Shown here: piece by piece, positions 9,102 through 17,750 of the stretch
Position numbering within the stretch: the stretch's first letter is position 1
How the letters are laid out: every line of letters starts with the position of its first letter
Program-made: the position numbers and the translations under genes
The notes under the pieces: generated by a model
What the model was told of the DNA's origin: nothing
What the model saw: only the letters and a program-made list of their open reading frames with translations
The model's database searches: none
From: an uncultured Sphingomonadaceae bacterium
GTDB taxonomy: Bacteria > Pseudomonadota > Alphaproteobacteria > Sphingomonadales > Sphingomonadaceae
Assembly: GCA_947488625.1 (NCBI GenBank)
Contig: CANKZR010000002.1
Span: 186,001 to 250,000, forward strand
Direction: 5' to 3'
DNA: 64,000 nt

Positions 9102-9680
9102 ATGATTGTACTGGCGTCGAAATCCGCGTCGCGCCGCGCCATGCTGGAAGCGGCAGGCGTCGCCTTCGAGGTACGAGCGGCCAATGTCGACGAGCGGGCG
9201 CTGGAAGCTGCGCTGAAGGACGCCGCGCCGGACGAGGTCGCGCTTGAGCTCGCCAAGGCTAAGGCGCTTGCAGTCGCAGAAAACGAACGACCCGTGCTCG
9301 GCAGCGATTCGCTGGTCGTGGTCGACGGGCAACGGTTCGACAAGCCGGCAGACCGTGAAGAGGCGGCAAACCACCTGCGTGCCTTCTCCGGCCACACGAT
9401 GCAGCTTCATTCCGCTGCTGCCATAGCACGCGATGGCAAGATTATATGGCAGCACGCTGCCCGCGCCGACCTGACGGTGCGCAATCTCTCGGATCGCTTT
9501 ATCGAGGGCTATCTCGATGCCGAATGGCCGGATGTCCGATATTGCGTTGGAGTATTCCGTATCGAAGCGCTCGGTCCGCAGCTTTTCACCAAGATCGAGG
9601 GCGACCAGTTTACCGTACTGGGCATGCCGCTGCTGCCGGTGCTGGGCGCACTGCGCGATTTTGGGGAGTTGCCGGAGTGA
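9102..9680 (+). CDS. maf: Maf-like nucleoside triphosphate pyrophosphatase
   Basis: A 192-residue protein of the Maf/YhdE family, which hydrolyses non-canonical or specific NTPs (dTTP/UTP or m7GTP, depending on subfamily) to monophosphates. The substrate loop [10 protein letters not shown] (6-15) and the catalytic [10 protein letters not shown] block (Asp69) are present. Which subfamily it belongs to is not resolved here. It starts 10 bp after ppsR and its stop overlaps the aroE GTG start (GTGA, 9677-9680), so translation is coupled to aroE. Confidence 0.9.
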   Translation: MIVLASKSASRRAMLEAAGVAFEVRAANVDERALEAALKDAAPDEVALELAKAKALAVAENERPVLGSDSLVVVDGQRFDKPADREEAANHLRAFSGHTMQLHSAAAIARDGKIIWQHAARADLTVRNLSDRFIEGYLDAEWPDVRYCVGVFRIEALGPQLFTKIEGDQFTVLGMPLLPVLGALRDFGELPE

Positions 9681-10546
9681 CCCGCCCTGTTTCCCGATAT
9701 GCAGAGGTAATTGGCGACCCGATAGCGCAATCGAAATCGCCGCTCATTCACAACCACTGGTTGCGAAAGCTCGGTTACCAAGCCGACTACCGGGTATGCC
9801 AGGTTACCGCCGGAAAACTGTCCGATTATATCGCGGCGCGCCGAGAAGATCCGGACTGGGCAGGCTGCAATGTCACCATGCCAAACAAGCAGGCGGTGAT
9901 GCGGTTGCTGGATGGGATGGATCACCTCGCCGAAGCGGTGGGGGCGGTCAATACCATTATTCCCGCAGATGATGGCACGTTGCTTGGCACAAACACCGAT
10001 GGCGCCGGCTTTCTTGAACCTTTACGCCCTTATCTGGCGAAGCAGCACCTGTTTCGCATGGCGCGCATTCTCGGCACAGGCGGTGCGGCGCGCGCGATTG
10101 TCTGGGCGCTGGCCGACAAAGGGTTCACCATCGTGCTGGCCGGGCGCGATCCGGACAAGGCGCGGAAAATTCTGGACGAACTTGCTCCGGGCGGTGAGCA
10201 CCACGCCGCCCCCCTGTCGCATTTTGCCGAACCGACGGATTTCCCTTTCGACGACCGCGAAGGCTGTTTCGATCTGGTGGTGAACGCCAGTCCGCTGGGG
10301 ATGGAGGGCCAGCCGCCTCTGCAATTCGATTTCAGCCACGTACCGCCGGGCAGCATTATCTACGATATCGTCACCGCTCCGCTGGATACGCCCCTGTTGC
10401 AAGCGGCCAGAGCGAAAGGGTTTCGCAATATCGATGGCCTATCGATGCTGATCGGGCAGGCGGCCGTCGCCTTCGAGAAATTCTTCGGCATGGCCCCGCC
10501 GCGGGAGGAGAACGACGTGGAATTGCGCAGGATATTGACCCAGTGA
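9677..10546 (+). CDS. aroE: Shikimate dehydrogenase (NADP+)
   Basis: A 289-residue enzyme reducing 3-dehydroshikimate to shikimate in aromatic amino acid synthesis. Shikimate-binding serines sit in [10 protein letters not shown] (17-26), the catalytic Lys71 in NVTMPNK, the substrate motif TNTDGAGF follows, and the NADP loop GTGGAARAI is intact. The GTG start at 9677 sits in a GTGA overlap with maf; the open frame extends further upstream inside maf, but the family start and the overlap support this choice. Its own stop overlaps the coaE GTG start in the same way. Confidence 0.95.
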   Translation: MTRPVSRYAEVIGDPIAQSKSPLIHNHWLRKLGYQADYRVCQVTAGKLSDYIAARREDPDWAGCNVTMPNKQAVMRLLDGMDHLAEAVGAVNTIIPADDGTLLGTNTDGAGFLEPLRPYLAKQHLFRMARILGTGGAARAIVWALADKGFTIVLAGRDPDKARKILDELAPGGEHHAAPLSHFAEPTDFPFDDREGCFDLVVNASPLGMEGQPPLQFDFSHVPPGSIIYDIVTAPLDTPLLQAARAKGFRNIDGLSMLIGQAAVAFEKFFGMAPPREENDVELRRILTQ

Positions 10547-11151
10547 GCAACGCGAGACCCCTTGTCATCGGGCTGACCGGATCGATCGCCATGGGCAAGA
10601 GCACGGTGGCGCAGATGTTCGAGGATGCAGGCGTGCCGGTGTTCGACGCCGATGCCGAGGTGCGGCGAATGCAAGGGCCGGGAGGCGACCTGCTTCCCGC
10701 GATCGAGGCGGCTTTCCCCGGCAGTACCGGTCCGGAAGGGGTCCGGCGCGAAGAACTCGGCAGTATCGTGTTCGGCGATGCCGATGCGCTCGCTCGGCTT
10801 GAGACGATAGTGCACCCAGCGGTCGGCAGGCAGCGAGAGCAGTTCCTTAAAACCAACGCGGTCGCGCCGATGGTGGTGTTCGACATACCCTTGTTGTTCG
10901 AAAAAGGGGCCGCCTCGCTGGTGGACACGGTGGTGGTCGTGTCCGCTCCGGCGCAGGTCCAGCGTGACAGGGTGCTGGCCCGCAAGGGCATGACCGAGGA
11001 AAAGTTCGCGCAGATCCAGGAAATTCAACTTCCCGACGCTGAAAAGCGCGCGCGTGCAGATCACGTGATCGATACCGGTACCCCGCTGGATGAAACGCGG
11101 GCCCAGGTTCAGGCACTGGTGGACAAGCTGCAAGCCGACTTGCGCAGCTAG
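10543..11151 (+). CDS. coaE: Dephospho-CoA kinase
   Basis: A 202-residue P-loop kinase for the last step of coenzyme A synthesis, phosphorylating the 3'-hydroxyl of dephospho-CoA. Walker A GLTGSIAMGKST is at 10-21, and the family motifs VFDADAEVRR and FDIPLLFE follow. The start is GTG in a GTGA overlap with the aroE stop, the third case of coupling in this gene run. dnaQ follows after 24 bp. Confidence 0.95.
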   Translation: MSNARPLVIGLTGSIAMGKSTVAQMFEDAGVPVFDADAEVRRMQGPGGDLLPAIEAAFPGSTGPEGVRREELGSIVFGDADALARLETIVHPAVGRQREQFLKTNAVAPMVVFDIPLLFEKGAASLVDTVVVVSAPAQVQRDRVLARKGMTEEKFAQIQEIQLPDAEKRARADHVIDTGTPLDETRAQVQALVDKLQADLRS

Positions 11152-11175
11152 CCCAACACAGGCGATAGGACGGTC

Positions 11176-11862
11176 ATGCGCGAGATCATATTCGACACCG
11201 AAACGACAGGACTGGACCCCAGGACAGGCGACCGGATGGTGGAGATCGGCTGCATAGAGATGGTCAACCGCGTGGCAACCGGGCGCAGCTTTCACGAATA
11301 TTTCAACCCCGATCGCGACATGCCGGCAGAGGCCGAGAAAGTGCACGGCCTTTCCGCCACGTTCCTCTCCGACAAGCCCCGCTTTCGGGAAAAAGTGGAG
11401 GCCCTGCTCGAATTTCTCGGCGATTCGCCCCTGGTGGCGCACAATGCGCAGTTCGACTTCGGCTTCCTGAATTTCGAGCTGGAGCAATGCGGCCTTGCCT
11501 GTGTCGGCAACGATCGGATGATCGATACGCTGGTGCTGGCCCGCCGCCGCCATCCGGGCGCCAAGCACTCGCTTGATGCGCTATGCTCGCGCTACGGCGT
11601 GGACCGCAGCCATCGTACGCTGCATGGCGCGCTGCTGGACGCGGAATTGCTGGCCCAGGTCTATGTCGAATTAACCGGCGGGCGGCAGATCGGTCTGCAA
11701 CTGGCTGTCGACAACACATCGGCGGAAAAGTCTGTGCCGACACGTTTTGTCCCGAAAACAGGGGAGTACCGTGCACCGCGCCCCCATGCTGCCAGTGCAG
11801 CCGAGATTGCCCGGCACAAAGACTTTCTGGAATCGTTGCAATCTCCCCTCTGGACCTCGTGA
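11176..11862 (+). CDS. dnaQ: DNA polymerase III epsilon subunit (proofreading exonuclease)
   Basis: A 228-residue DEDD-family 3'-5' exonuclease. ExoI DTETTG (7-12), ExoII HNAQFDFGFLN and ExoIII HRTLHGALLDAELL are complete, so it should be active. A C-terminal tail of about 50 residues should bind the alpha subunit DnaE. The ATG follows AGGACGGTC. It closes the conserved origin-proximal run ppsR-maf-aroE-coaE-dnaQ. Confidence 0.95.
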   Translation: MREIIFDTETTGLDPRTGDRMVEIGCIEMVNRVATGRSFHEYFNPDRDMPAEAEKVHGLSATFLSDKPRFREKVEALLEFLGDSPLVAHNAQFDFGFLNFELEQCGLACVGNDRMIDTLVLARRRHPGAKHSLDALCSRYGVDRSHRTLHGALLDAELLAQVYVELTGGRQIGLQLAVDNTSAEKSVPTRFVPKTGEYRAPRPHAASAAEIARHKDFLESLQSPLWTS

Positions 11863-11918
11863 GACTTACGTCCCACATGGGGTAGAGAAGCGAACGAAAA
11901 CAAAAGGAGCAACGCCTC

Positions 11919-12488
11919 ATGGATATTCGCGTGTCGGGACACCAGGTCGATACAGGTTCTGCGTTACAGGAGCATGCATCCGACCGACTTGAGACAATCG
12001 TCGACAAGCATTTCAAGCGCGCGATTTCATCCTCGGTCACTTTCGGAAAGGCGCCTGCCAGCGGATTTGCCGCCGATATCGTTCTGCATGTGAATCACGG
12101 ACTTATCCTGAAAAGCCACGGCCAGGCGCAGGATGCGCATGTCGCCTTCGATCAGGCGGCAGAGAAGATCGAGAAGCAGCTGCGTCGCTACAAGCGTCGC
12201 CTGAAGGACCGGCACGAGCAAGTGGCCCATTCCGCCAAGGAAGAGGAAGCCGCCTACACCATTTTCGCATCCGAAGAACCGGCGACCGAGGAAGAAGCCG
12301 GCGAAGAGTCGCCCCCCATCATCGCGGAAACGCGTATCGATGTGCCCGACGTCAGCGTTTCGGACGCCGTGATGCTGCTGGATTTGCGGCACACCAACGC
12401 CCTGTTCTTCAAAAATGCTGGAACCGGACGCCATAATATGGTGTATCGCCGCGAAGACGGCTCGATCGGATGGGTCGAACCGTCCTGA
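11919..12488 (+). CDS. hpf: Ribosome hibernation promoting factor, long form
   Basis: A 189-residue protein with an N-terminal RaiA/YfiA domain (about 1-100) that binds the 30S decoding site, a charged Glu-rich linker, and a C-terminal dimerisation domain (about 130-189, with SVSDAVMLLDL and GSIGWVEP). Long HPF alone dimerises 70S ribosomes into inactive 100S particles in stationary phase. A strong ribosome site AAAAGGAG precedes the ATG. It lies upstream of ptsN, the same pairing seen in many proteobacteria where it adjoins rpoN. Confidence 0.93.
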   Translation: MDIRVSGHQVDTGSALQEHASDRLETIVDKHFKRAISSSVTFGKAPASGFAADIVLHVNHGLILKSHGQAQDAHVAFDQAAEKIEKQLRRYKRRLKDRHEQVAHSAKEEEAAYTIFASEEPATEEEAGEESPPIIAETRIDVPDVSVSDAVMLLDLRHTNALFFKNAGTGRHNMVYRREDGSIGWVEPS

Positions 12489-12602
12489 CCGCCAGCAGCA
12501 CGTAAGCTAGACTGTGGCGGCATCAACCGGAGACGGGGGTTTTGGACCGTGCGCCAGATGGCGCTGCGGGTCGCCACGGGATAGCACGAGTTTTCTGAAG
12601 CA

Positions 12603-13064
12603 ATGAATTCGATTTTTCTGATGACGCCCGAGTCGGTTTGCGTAACGCAGGCCGATGGCAAGGACCATATACTGCGTCGCCTCGGCGAGTTGTTCGCCGA
12701 AGCATATGCTCTCGATGGCTCGATGGTTCTGGAACATCTCGAGGAACGCGAGAATCTGGGAAGCACCGGATTTGGCCGCGGCGTGGCCATTCCCCATGCC
12801 CGCATGCCCGGACTGAAACGGCCGGTGGCTGCCCTGCTGAAGCTGGAGCGTCCTGTAGATTTTGCCGCAGCAGATGGGCTGCCAGTTGACTTGGTGTTCG
12901 GCCTCCTATCGCCCGCCAACAGCGGCGCCACGCACCTGCACGCTCTGGCCGCGATCTCGCGGCTCGTGCGGGACGAAGGTGTCCACGACGCGCTCAGCGA
13001 TGCCACCAATGGCGAGGCTCTCTACAGCGTACTGACCAATGCGACGGACCGTGACGCTGCCTGA
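12603..13064 (+). CDS. ptsN: PTS IIA-like nitrogen regulatory protein
   Basis: A 153-residue EIIA-Ntr phosphocarrier. The phosphorylated histidine is His65 in GVAIPHAR, inside the family-typical stretch GFGRGVAIPHARMPG. It takes phosphate from the PEP-fed PtsP/PtsO relay and regulates potassium and nitrogen functions rather than sugar import. It follows hpf by 114 bp and overlaps the next gene. Confidence 0.93.
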   Translation: MNSIFLMTPESVCVTQADGKDHILRRLGELFAEAYALDGSMVLEHLEERENLGSTGFGRGVAIPHARMPGLKRPVAALLKLERPVDFAAADGLPVDLVFGLLSPANSGATHLHALAAISRLVRDEGVHDALSDATNGEALYSVLTNATDRDAA

Positions 13065-13533
13065 TTCGGCCCGAACGGCGGATGACAGCGCGAAAGAAGC
13101 GCACTTTCGCGCCTTGGAGAACCTCTACGCCTCGGCGCCTGTAAACGGGCTATTCGAATCAGATCTGGAGATTGTCGAGGCGGGACGCGCCCGCATAACC
13201 TTCCAGGCGCAGGAACGATATTTCCACGCTGCGGGGGCAACCCATGGCACGCTCTATTTCAAGATGCTGGACGATGCCGCCTTCTACGCCGCCAATTCGC
13301 TGGTGTCCGATCGTTTCCTACTAACTACCGGATTCAACCTTCATTTTACCAAGCCCTTGCGCGAAGGTCGCGTCATTGCGGAAGGTAAATGGATCAGCGG
13401 CAAGCGCCGGATCTTCATCGCCGAAGCGCACCTGATGGATGAAGAGGGCGACGAGATCGGTCGGGGCACGGGCACTTTCATGCGTTCGCACATCGCGCTT
13501 TCGGGTATCGATGGCTATCGGCTGCCCGGTTGA
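13039..13533 (+). CDS. PaaI-family hotdog-fold acyl-CoA thioesterase
   Basis: A 164-residue single hotdog-domain protein. The stretch HAAGATHGTLYFKMLDDAAFYAAN resembles the helix-turn region of PaaI/YbgC-type thioesterases (given here as family recognition, residues about 67-90). The natural substrate is unknown. The ATG at 13039 overlaps ptsN by 26 bp; a GTG at 13051 is equally possible and would shorten it by four residues. The DUF1491 gene starts 4 bp after its stop. Confidence 0.8.
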   Translation: MRRTVTLPDSARTADDSAKEAHFRALENLYASAPVNGLFESDLEIVEAGRARITFQAQERYFHAAGATHGTLYFKMLDDAAFYAANSLVSDRFLLTTGFNLHFTKPLREGRVIAEGKWISGKRRIFIAEAHLMDEEGDEIGRGTGTFMRSHIALSGIDGYRLPG

Positions 13534-13537
13534 GCGC

Positions 13538-13882
13538 ATGCCGGACGATCGCCTCCCCGCCCATCTCGAAGTGAGTGGACTGATCCGCGCGGTGGAGGCC
13601 GCTGGCGGGTTCGGCATGGTTCTTTCGAAAGGGGAACGTACTGCCGGAACCTTGATGGTAGTGTGTTGTAATCGCGCCACTTTGGCCCGGGCATACGAGC
13701 GGATGCCGCAACTGGACGGCTCGCGAAAATGGACGGTATCCAAGGAACAAGACCCTGAAAACCCTATGGATTTTCATGAATTTTGTCAGCGTAGGGGACG
13801 GCAGGATCCCGATCTCTGGGTGGTTGAACTGGATATCGACAACGCGGAACGGTTCATCGATGTTGCAGTGCACAATAGTTGA
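13538..13882 (+). CDS. DUF1491 family protein
   Basis: A 114-residue protein of unknown function typical of alphaproteobacteria. The N-terminal pattern RLPAHLEVSGLIRAVEAAGG and the mid-region FGMVLSKGERTAGTLMVV identify the family. The ATG at 13538 gives the conserved start MPDDRLPAHLEV and sits just after the thioesterase stop; a longer frame would overlap that gene. No catalytic motif is obvious. Confidence 0.82.
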   Translation: MPDDRLPAHLEVSGLIRAVEAAGGFGMVLSKGERTAGTLMVVCCNRATLARAYERMPQLDGSRKWTVSKEQDPENPMDFHEFCQRRGRQDPDLWVVELDIDNAERFIDVAVHNS

Positions 13883-14086
13883 CTCTGAAATCTGATAGCC
13901 TATCTGCCGACGAACTTTCCGACAGCGTAGGTTGTTAGGCACCGCAATTCGGCGGTGGTTTTCAGCGCGCAGACGGGGGGATGACCGGCAGGTCCGTTGC
14001 GAAACGGGATGTGGGCGACAGACGGTGTTATCGCACCGCGCCCGCCAGCCTGCTCAGGTCTCTCACCGCCTCGAGTAACGGGATCG

Positions 14087-14767
14087 ATGAAATTCATCAG
14101 CAAGCGAGTCGGAGCAACCGCTCTGGCTGCAACTTTGGTTGCGACATTCTTCGGCGCCGCAGGTAGCGATGCCGTCGCCCAGGACCAGGCAGAGCAGGAT
14201 TCGCTCGAAGTGGCCCGGACTCAATCAGCACCGGCTTTCGTTGCATCTGCCGCGGAACCCGAAGTCCGCTTCGTGATGAACGAGGTAGTGCAGGAACTTC
14301 CCGAAAAAGCTGAAGTTCCCGAAATTTCTCTTCCAACCCCAGGGGCCGCTGCATCTCTGCGCGAGCTCGTGGGTGACATCGATACCAGCGGCGAGATGTC
14401 GCGTGAAATGATGTGCCTTGCACAGGCCGTTTACTTCGAATCGCGTGGTGAACCGCTCGACGGTCAGCTGGCCGTTGCCCGCGTGGTCATCAACCGCGCG
14501 GAAAGCTCGCGTTTTCCCGACGATTACTGTTCGGTCGTGACGCAGCGGGCGCAGTTCTCCTTCGTGCGCGGTGGCCGCATCCCTGCCCCCAACCACTCCT
14601 CACGCGCATGGACAAAGGCCAAGGCCATTGCCCGCATCGCCCATCGCGACCTGTGGGAAAGCCCAGCCCACGATGCGTTGTATTTCCACGCGACCTACGT
14701 GCGTCCGAGTTGGGCCGGTCGCATGACGACGCGCGCAACCATCGATAACCACATTTTCTATCGGTAA
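14087..14767 (+). CDS. SleB-family cell wall hydrolase, secreted
   Basis: A 226-residue exported protein. Residues 1-28 form a signal peptide (Lys/Arg start, hydrophobic Ala-rich core, AVA cleavage site). A disordered acidic region leads into the hydrolase domain from about residue 105, with AVYFESRGEPLDGQLAVARV holding the conserved catalytic glutamate. SleB-type enzymes are lytic transglycosylases of peptidoglycan. The ATG at 14087 is used because it gives a clean signal peptide; the frame stays open about 90 bases upstream. A convergent hairpin terminator follows. Confidence 0.85.
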   Translation: MKFISKRVGATALAATLVATFFGAAGSDAVAQDQAEQDSLEVARTQSAPAFVASAAEPEVRFVMNEVVQELPEKAEVPEISLPTPGAAASLRELVGDIDTSGEMSREMMCLAQAVYFESRGEPLDGQLAVARVVINRAESSRFPDDYCSVVTQRAQFSFVRGGRIPAPNHSSRAWTKAKAIARIAHRDLWESPAHDALYFHATYVRPSWAGRMTTRATIDNHIFYR

Positions 14768-14773
14768 CTTGCT

Positions 14774-14801
14774 TGGCGAAGCCGCACAGCCGGCTTCGCC
14801 A
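14774..14801. terminator. Hairpin between convergent sleB-like and xthA genes
   Basis: A perfect 11-bp stem TGGCGAAGCCG / CGGCTTCGCCA with a six-base loop, seven bases after the hydrolase stop. There is no strong T tract, so it may act with Rho or as a 3' end stabiliser for both genes. Confidence 0.6.
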
Positions 14802-14814
14802 GCCACACAACGGA

Positions 14815-15600
14815 TCAGGTCTTCAACTCGACCCACACGGGCGTGTGATCGCTGGCTTTCTCTCGTCCGCGATATTCCTTGTCGACACCGGCGGCGGCCA
14901 TGCGATCCGCTGCTTCGGGCGATAACAGCAGGTGATCGATGCGAAACCCGTGATCGCGCTGCCAGGCACCTGCCTGGTAGTCCCAGAATGTCCACACCCC
15001 GCCGCGCGGGTTGAACGTGTCGATCGCATCGATCCAGCCATCACCCAGCAAGCGCGCATAGGCATTTCGCGATTCCGGTTGCATCAAGGCATCGTTCTCC
15101 ATGGCCTTTACGGACCAGACGTCCTTGTCCTCCGGGATGACGTTGTAATCGCCCAGTACGACGGTGGGCCGTTCCAGCGCAGACAGTTCGGCCATGCGCC
15201 TACGCAGCAGCTTCATCCACGCCAGTTTGTAATCGAATTTCGGGCCAGGCTGCGGATTGCCGTTGGGCAGGTAGAGGTTGCAGACACGCACGCCGTTTAC
15301 GTCGGCTTCCAGATAGCGAGCTTGCTCGCCCTCGCCTTCCTTGGGTCCATCAATGCCCAGCCCGCGCTGCGTTTCTACCGGCGCAACGCCATCGGCGAGA
15401 ATGGCAACACCGTTGAAACCCTTCTGGCCGTGCCAGATTGCCTTGTATCCCATGTCCTCGAACTCGGACGCCGGGAAGCCTTCGTCCTGTGTCTTGATTT
15501 CCTGCAGACAGGCAACAGCAGGACGGGTTTCTTCCAGCCATTCCTTGAGGCGCGGCAGACGCGCCTTGATCCCGTTGATGTTGTAGCTGGCGATCCGCAC
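14815..15600 (-). CDS. xthA: Exodeoxyribonuclease III
   Basis: A 261-residue endonuclease/exonuclease/phosphatase-fold enzyme for base excision repair (AP endonuclease, 3'-5' exonuclease, 3'-phosphatase). Motifs: SYNINGIKAR near the N-terminus, Glu34 in CLQEIKTQD for metal, the GDYNVIPEDKDVW active-site Asp/Asn block, and SDHTPVW at the C-terminus with the catalytic His. The GTG start at 15600 gives the family start VRIASYNING and lies 8 bp after the erpA stop; longer frames overlap erpA. Confidence 0.93.
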   Translation of the reverse strand: MRIASYNINGIKARLPRLKEWLEETRPAVACLQEIKTQDEGFPASEFEDMGYKAIWHGQKGFNGVAILADGVAPVETQRGLGIDGPKEGEGEQARYLEADVNGVRVCNLYLPNGNPQPGPKFDYKLAWMKLLRRRMAELSALERPTVVLGDYNVIPEDKDVWSVKAMENDALMQPESRNAYARLLGDGWIDAIDTFNPRGGVWTFWDYQAGAWQRDHGFRIDHLLLSPEAADRMAAAGVDKEYRGREKASDHTPVWVELKT

Positions 15601-15608
15601 AGATGTAC

Positions 15609-15938
15609 TCAGATGCCGAAGGAGCTGCCGCAGCCGCAACCGGCAGCGGCATTGGGATTTTCCACGCGGAAAGCAGCGCCGCCCAGCGATTCGACGTAAT
15701 CCACCGTGCAACCCGCCACGAGGTCGAGACTGACAGGGTCGACGACCAGTCGGACGCCGTCGGTTTCGCTCACCGCGTCATCGGCCTCCGGGGCATCATC
15801 CAGTTCGAACTTGTACTGAAAGCCCGAGCAGCCACCACCCTCCACGGACAGTCGCAGGACTGCGGGCTTGTCCTGTTTCTTGGCAATCAGGCCGATGCGC
15901 GAGGCGGCGGCTTGGGTGAGTGTAAGTGAACTGGTCAT
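15609..15938 (-). CDS. erpA: A-type iron-sulfur carrier protein ErpA/IscA
   Basis: A 109-residue HesB-family protein that carries Fe-S clusters to target enzymes. The three cluster-binding cysteines are present: Cys37 in GGGCSGFQY, and Cys101 and Cys103 in GCGCGSSF. The ATG at 15938 gives the usual start; an ATG further upstream adds unconserved residues. A second A-type protein ends the SUF operon at 48112-48477, so this one may be the specialised ErpA-like carrier. Confidence 0.9.
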   Translation of the reverse strand: MTSSLTLTQAAASRIGLIAKKQDKPAVLRLSVEGGGCSGFQYKFELDDAPEADDAVSETDGVRLVVDPVSLDLVAGCTVDYVESLGGAAFRVENPNAAAGCGCGSSFGI

Positions 15939-15970
15939 ATCAACCGATGTAGTGACCTTACGGCCTACCC

Positions 15971-16399
15971 TCAAGCTGTGGCGATATATTCACGCATTTG
16001 CTGAGCTTCGGCCTCGATGATTTCCATGCGGTATTTCACCAGGTCACCGATGGAGACAAAGCCGATCATCTTCGCGCCGTCCATCACTGGAAGGTGGCGG
16101 ATACGGCGGCGCGTCATCAGGGAAAGCGCCTTCAGGGCATCGGTGTCCAGGTCTATGGTGATGGCAGGCGACGTCATGACCTCGCCAACCGGGCGCGGAA
16201 GCACTTCCGCCCCGTCACGTGCGACGCAATAGAGCAGATCGCGTTCAGAAAAGATGCCCGCGATACCATCGCCATCCATCACGGGCAGGGCGCCGATCTT
16301 CTTGTCCGCCAGCAGCGTTGCCGCCAGCTGCACGCTATCCTGCGGCGTACAGGAAACGATCGTGTGATCGCGGTTGTTGACGATCTTGGAAATGGACAT
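15971..16399 (-). CDS. CBS-domain pair protein
   Basis: A 142-residue protein made of two CBS domains (about 8-60 and 72-128), with the repeated features IGALPVMDGDGIAGIFSERD and RHLPVMDGAKMIGFVSIGDL. CBS pairs bind adenosine nucleotides and usually act as regulatory modules; a stand-alone pair has no assigned target. A good ribosome site (GGAGAG) precedes the ATG. It is divergent from the next gene and reads toward erpA. Confidence 0.88.
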   Translation of the reverse strand: MSISKIVNNRDHTIVSCTPQDSVQLAATLLADKKIGALPVMDGDGIAGIFSERDLLYCVARDGAEVLPRPVGEVMTSPAITIDLDTDALKALSLMTRRRIRHLPVMDGAKMIGFVSIGDLVKYRMEIIEAEAQQMREYIATA

Positions 16400-16513
16400 T
16401 CTCGCTCTCCTTCATGTGTTGCGCGCCGGAGTCTGCCGCGATTGTGCCACGACAGGGCGGCTCTGGGCAAATCATGGCCTATTGGACCCTTGCTGTATCC
16501 ACCGTCCGCAGGC

Positions 16514-16897
16514 ATGGCTCACCTCATGTCAAAGCCTTCCCCGCTCGACGATCCGGAAAACGCTGCCTTCGCGTGGGCGCGATATCGCCGCCTGATGCGA
16601 CTTATGATGGGGATCACGCTGTCAACGGTAATCATCGCCCTGGCAGTGATCTACAAGCAAGTGGACGAGGTTTCTCCGCACCTCTTCATCGCCGCAGCGC
16701 TGGGCATCGGTTTCTCGATGCTATTGATGAGCGCGTTGATGGGGCTGGTGTTTCTTTCCAGCGGTACCGGCCATGACAATGCGGTGGAGCACGATCTGGA
16801 TAAACTGGATCCGGATGCCGCGGGTTCGAATGGCCAGCACAGGGACCGGCCGAGGGATCGCCGAACCATGGGCTGGAAAGAGGGCGCGGAGCGCTAA
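16514..16897 (+). CDS. Small two-helix membrane protein, unknown function
   Basis: A 127-residue protein with two transmembrane segments (about 36-55 and 62-84), a charged N-terminus and a polar Asp/Arg-rich cytoplasmic tail. I do not recognise a named family, though similar small proteins are common in sphingomonads. The ATG at 16514 follows GCAGG; an ATG four codons later is also possible. Its stop overlaps the convergent ferredoxin stop region by a few bases (16894-16897). Confidence 0.7.
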   Translation: MAHLMSKPSPLDDPENAAFAWARYRRLMRLMMGITLSTVIIALAVIYKQVDEVSPHLFIAAALGIGFSMLLMSALMGLVFLSSGTGHDNAVEHDLDKLDPDAAGSNGQHRDRPRDRRTMGWKEGAER

Positions 16898-17265
16898 TCG
16901 CGCTTCGGCCTCAGGCGAAACTCTTCTACCGGCTGGCCGCCGATCAGGTGTTCCTGGATAATTCGTTCCAGTACCTCTTCGGTACAGGAACGGTACCATA
17001 CGCCGTCGGGATAGACGACGGCGACAGGTCCCGCTTCGCAAACTTGCAGGCAATCGGCCTTGGTGCGCTGGACGCCGCCCTTTCCGGCGATGCCCAGCTG
17101 TTTCATCCGACGTTTCAGATACTTCCAGGCGCGCTCCCCGACGTCGCGTTTGCAGCACTTCTCCTTGCCTGCCATCGCGCAGATGAAGATATGACGTTCG
17201 ATCGACTCCCCGCCGATCTTGGCAAGAGCACGTTCGGCCTTTTCGATTTCTCGCTTGTTAGTCAG
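16894..17265 (-). CDS. Thioredoxin-like (2Fe-2S) ferredoxin
   Basis: About 123 residues of thioredoxin-fold [2Fe-2S] ferredoxin. The cluster cysteines lie in [14 protein letters not shown] and [11 protein letters not shown], the spacing of this family; the electron partner is unknown. Family members begin near [13 protein letters not shown]. The codon there is CTG at 17263-17265, overlapping the upstream TGA (CTGA) and preceded by GGAAAG about eight bases away. The only other in-frame start is an ATG at 17343, which would add 26 unconserved Arg-rich residues over the popZ-like gene, so a CTG start is proposed. Confidence 0.8.
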   Translation of the reverse strand: MTNKREIEKAERALAKIGGESIERHIFICAMAGKEKCCKRDVGERAWKYLKRRMKQLGIAGKGGVQRTKADCLQVCEAGPVAVVYPDGVWYRSCTEEVLERIIQEHLIGGQPVEEFRLRPKRD

Positions 17266-17750
17266 GGCTTCTTTCCGGCGATGCGGGCGATCTCGGCTTT
17301 CACGAGGCGTTCGACTATTTCGGGCAGATTCGCATCCAGCCATTGCGCCAGCATTGGGCGCATCATTTCGCGCACCAGGCCTTCCACCGAAGTCTCTCCG
17401 GAGCGCACGATCTGCGGCTTGGCAGGAGGATCGGACAACATTGCCAGCGCAGCAAGCGACTGGCGCATGGCATCGGCAGCGCGATCGGTGGTAAGTTTCT
17501 CCTCACTTTTCCCGCTATCGTCGCTGACTTCGATCGGGTCGCTCTCATCCTCGTCTTCGTGAAGAGTGGAGCCGACCAGGCCCAGGTCGAGAATGTCGTC
17601 CTCCTCGTCCTCTTTGGATTCCTGCCGGGCCACGAGGCCTTCACGGCGGCGCGCCTTGGTAGCCTGCGCTGCCTCGCTGGCATCGCGCGCAATCACCTTC
17701 TTGATCGAATCAAGAATTTCCTCGACCGACGGTTCGCCTTCCTGCCGCAT
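17262..17750 (-). CDS. popZ: PopZ-like polar organising protein (DUF2497)
   Basis: A 162-residue protein with the PopZ layout: a short N-terminal helix ([15 protein letters not shown], about 6-20), a long acidic disordered middle rich in Asp and Glu, and a conserved C-terminal helical block (about 125-158, with [18 protein letters not shown]). In Caulobacter PopZ forms a polar matrix that anchors ParB-parS at the cell pole, which fits the parS cluster in this window. Whether this sphingomonad protein has that role is inferred. It directly follows tolC and overlaps the ferredoxin. Confidence 0.82.
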   Translation of the reverse strand: MRQEGEPSVEEILDSIKKVIARDASEAAQATKARRREGLVARQESKEDEEDDILDLGLVGSTLHEDEDESDPIEVSDDSGKSEEKLTTDRAADAMRQSLAALAMLSDPPAKPQIVRSGETSVEGLVREMMRPMLAQWLDANLPEIVERLVKAEIARIAGKKP

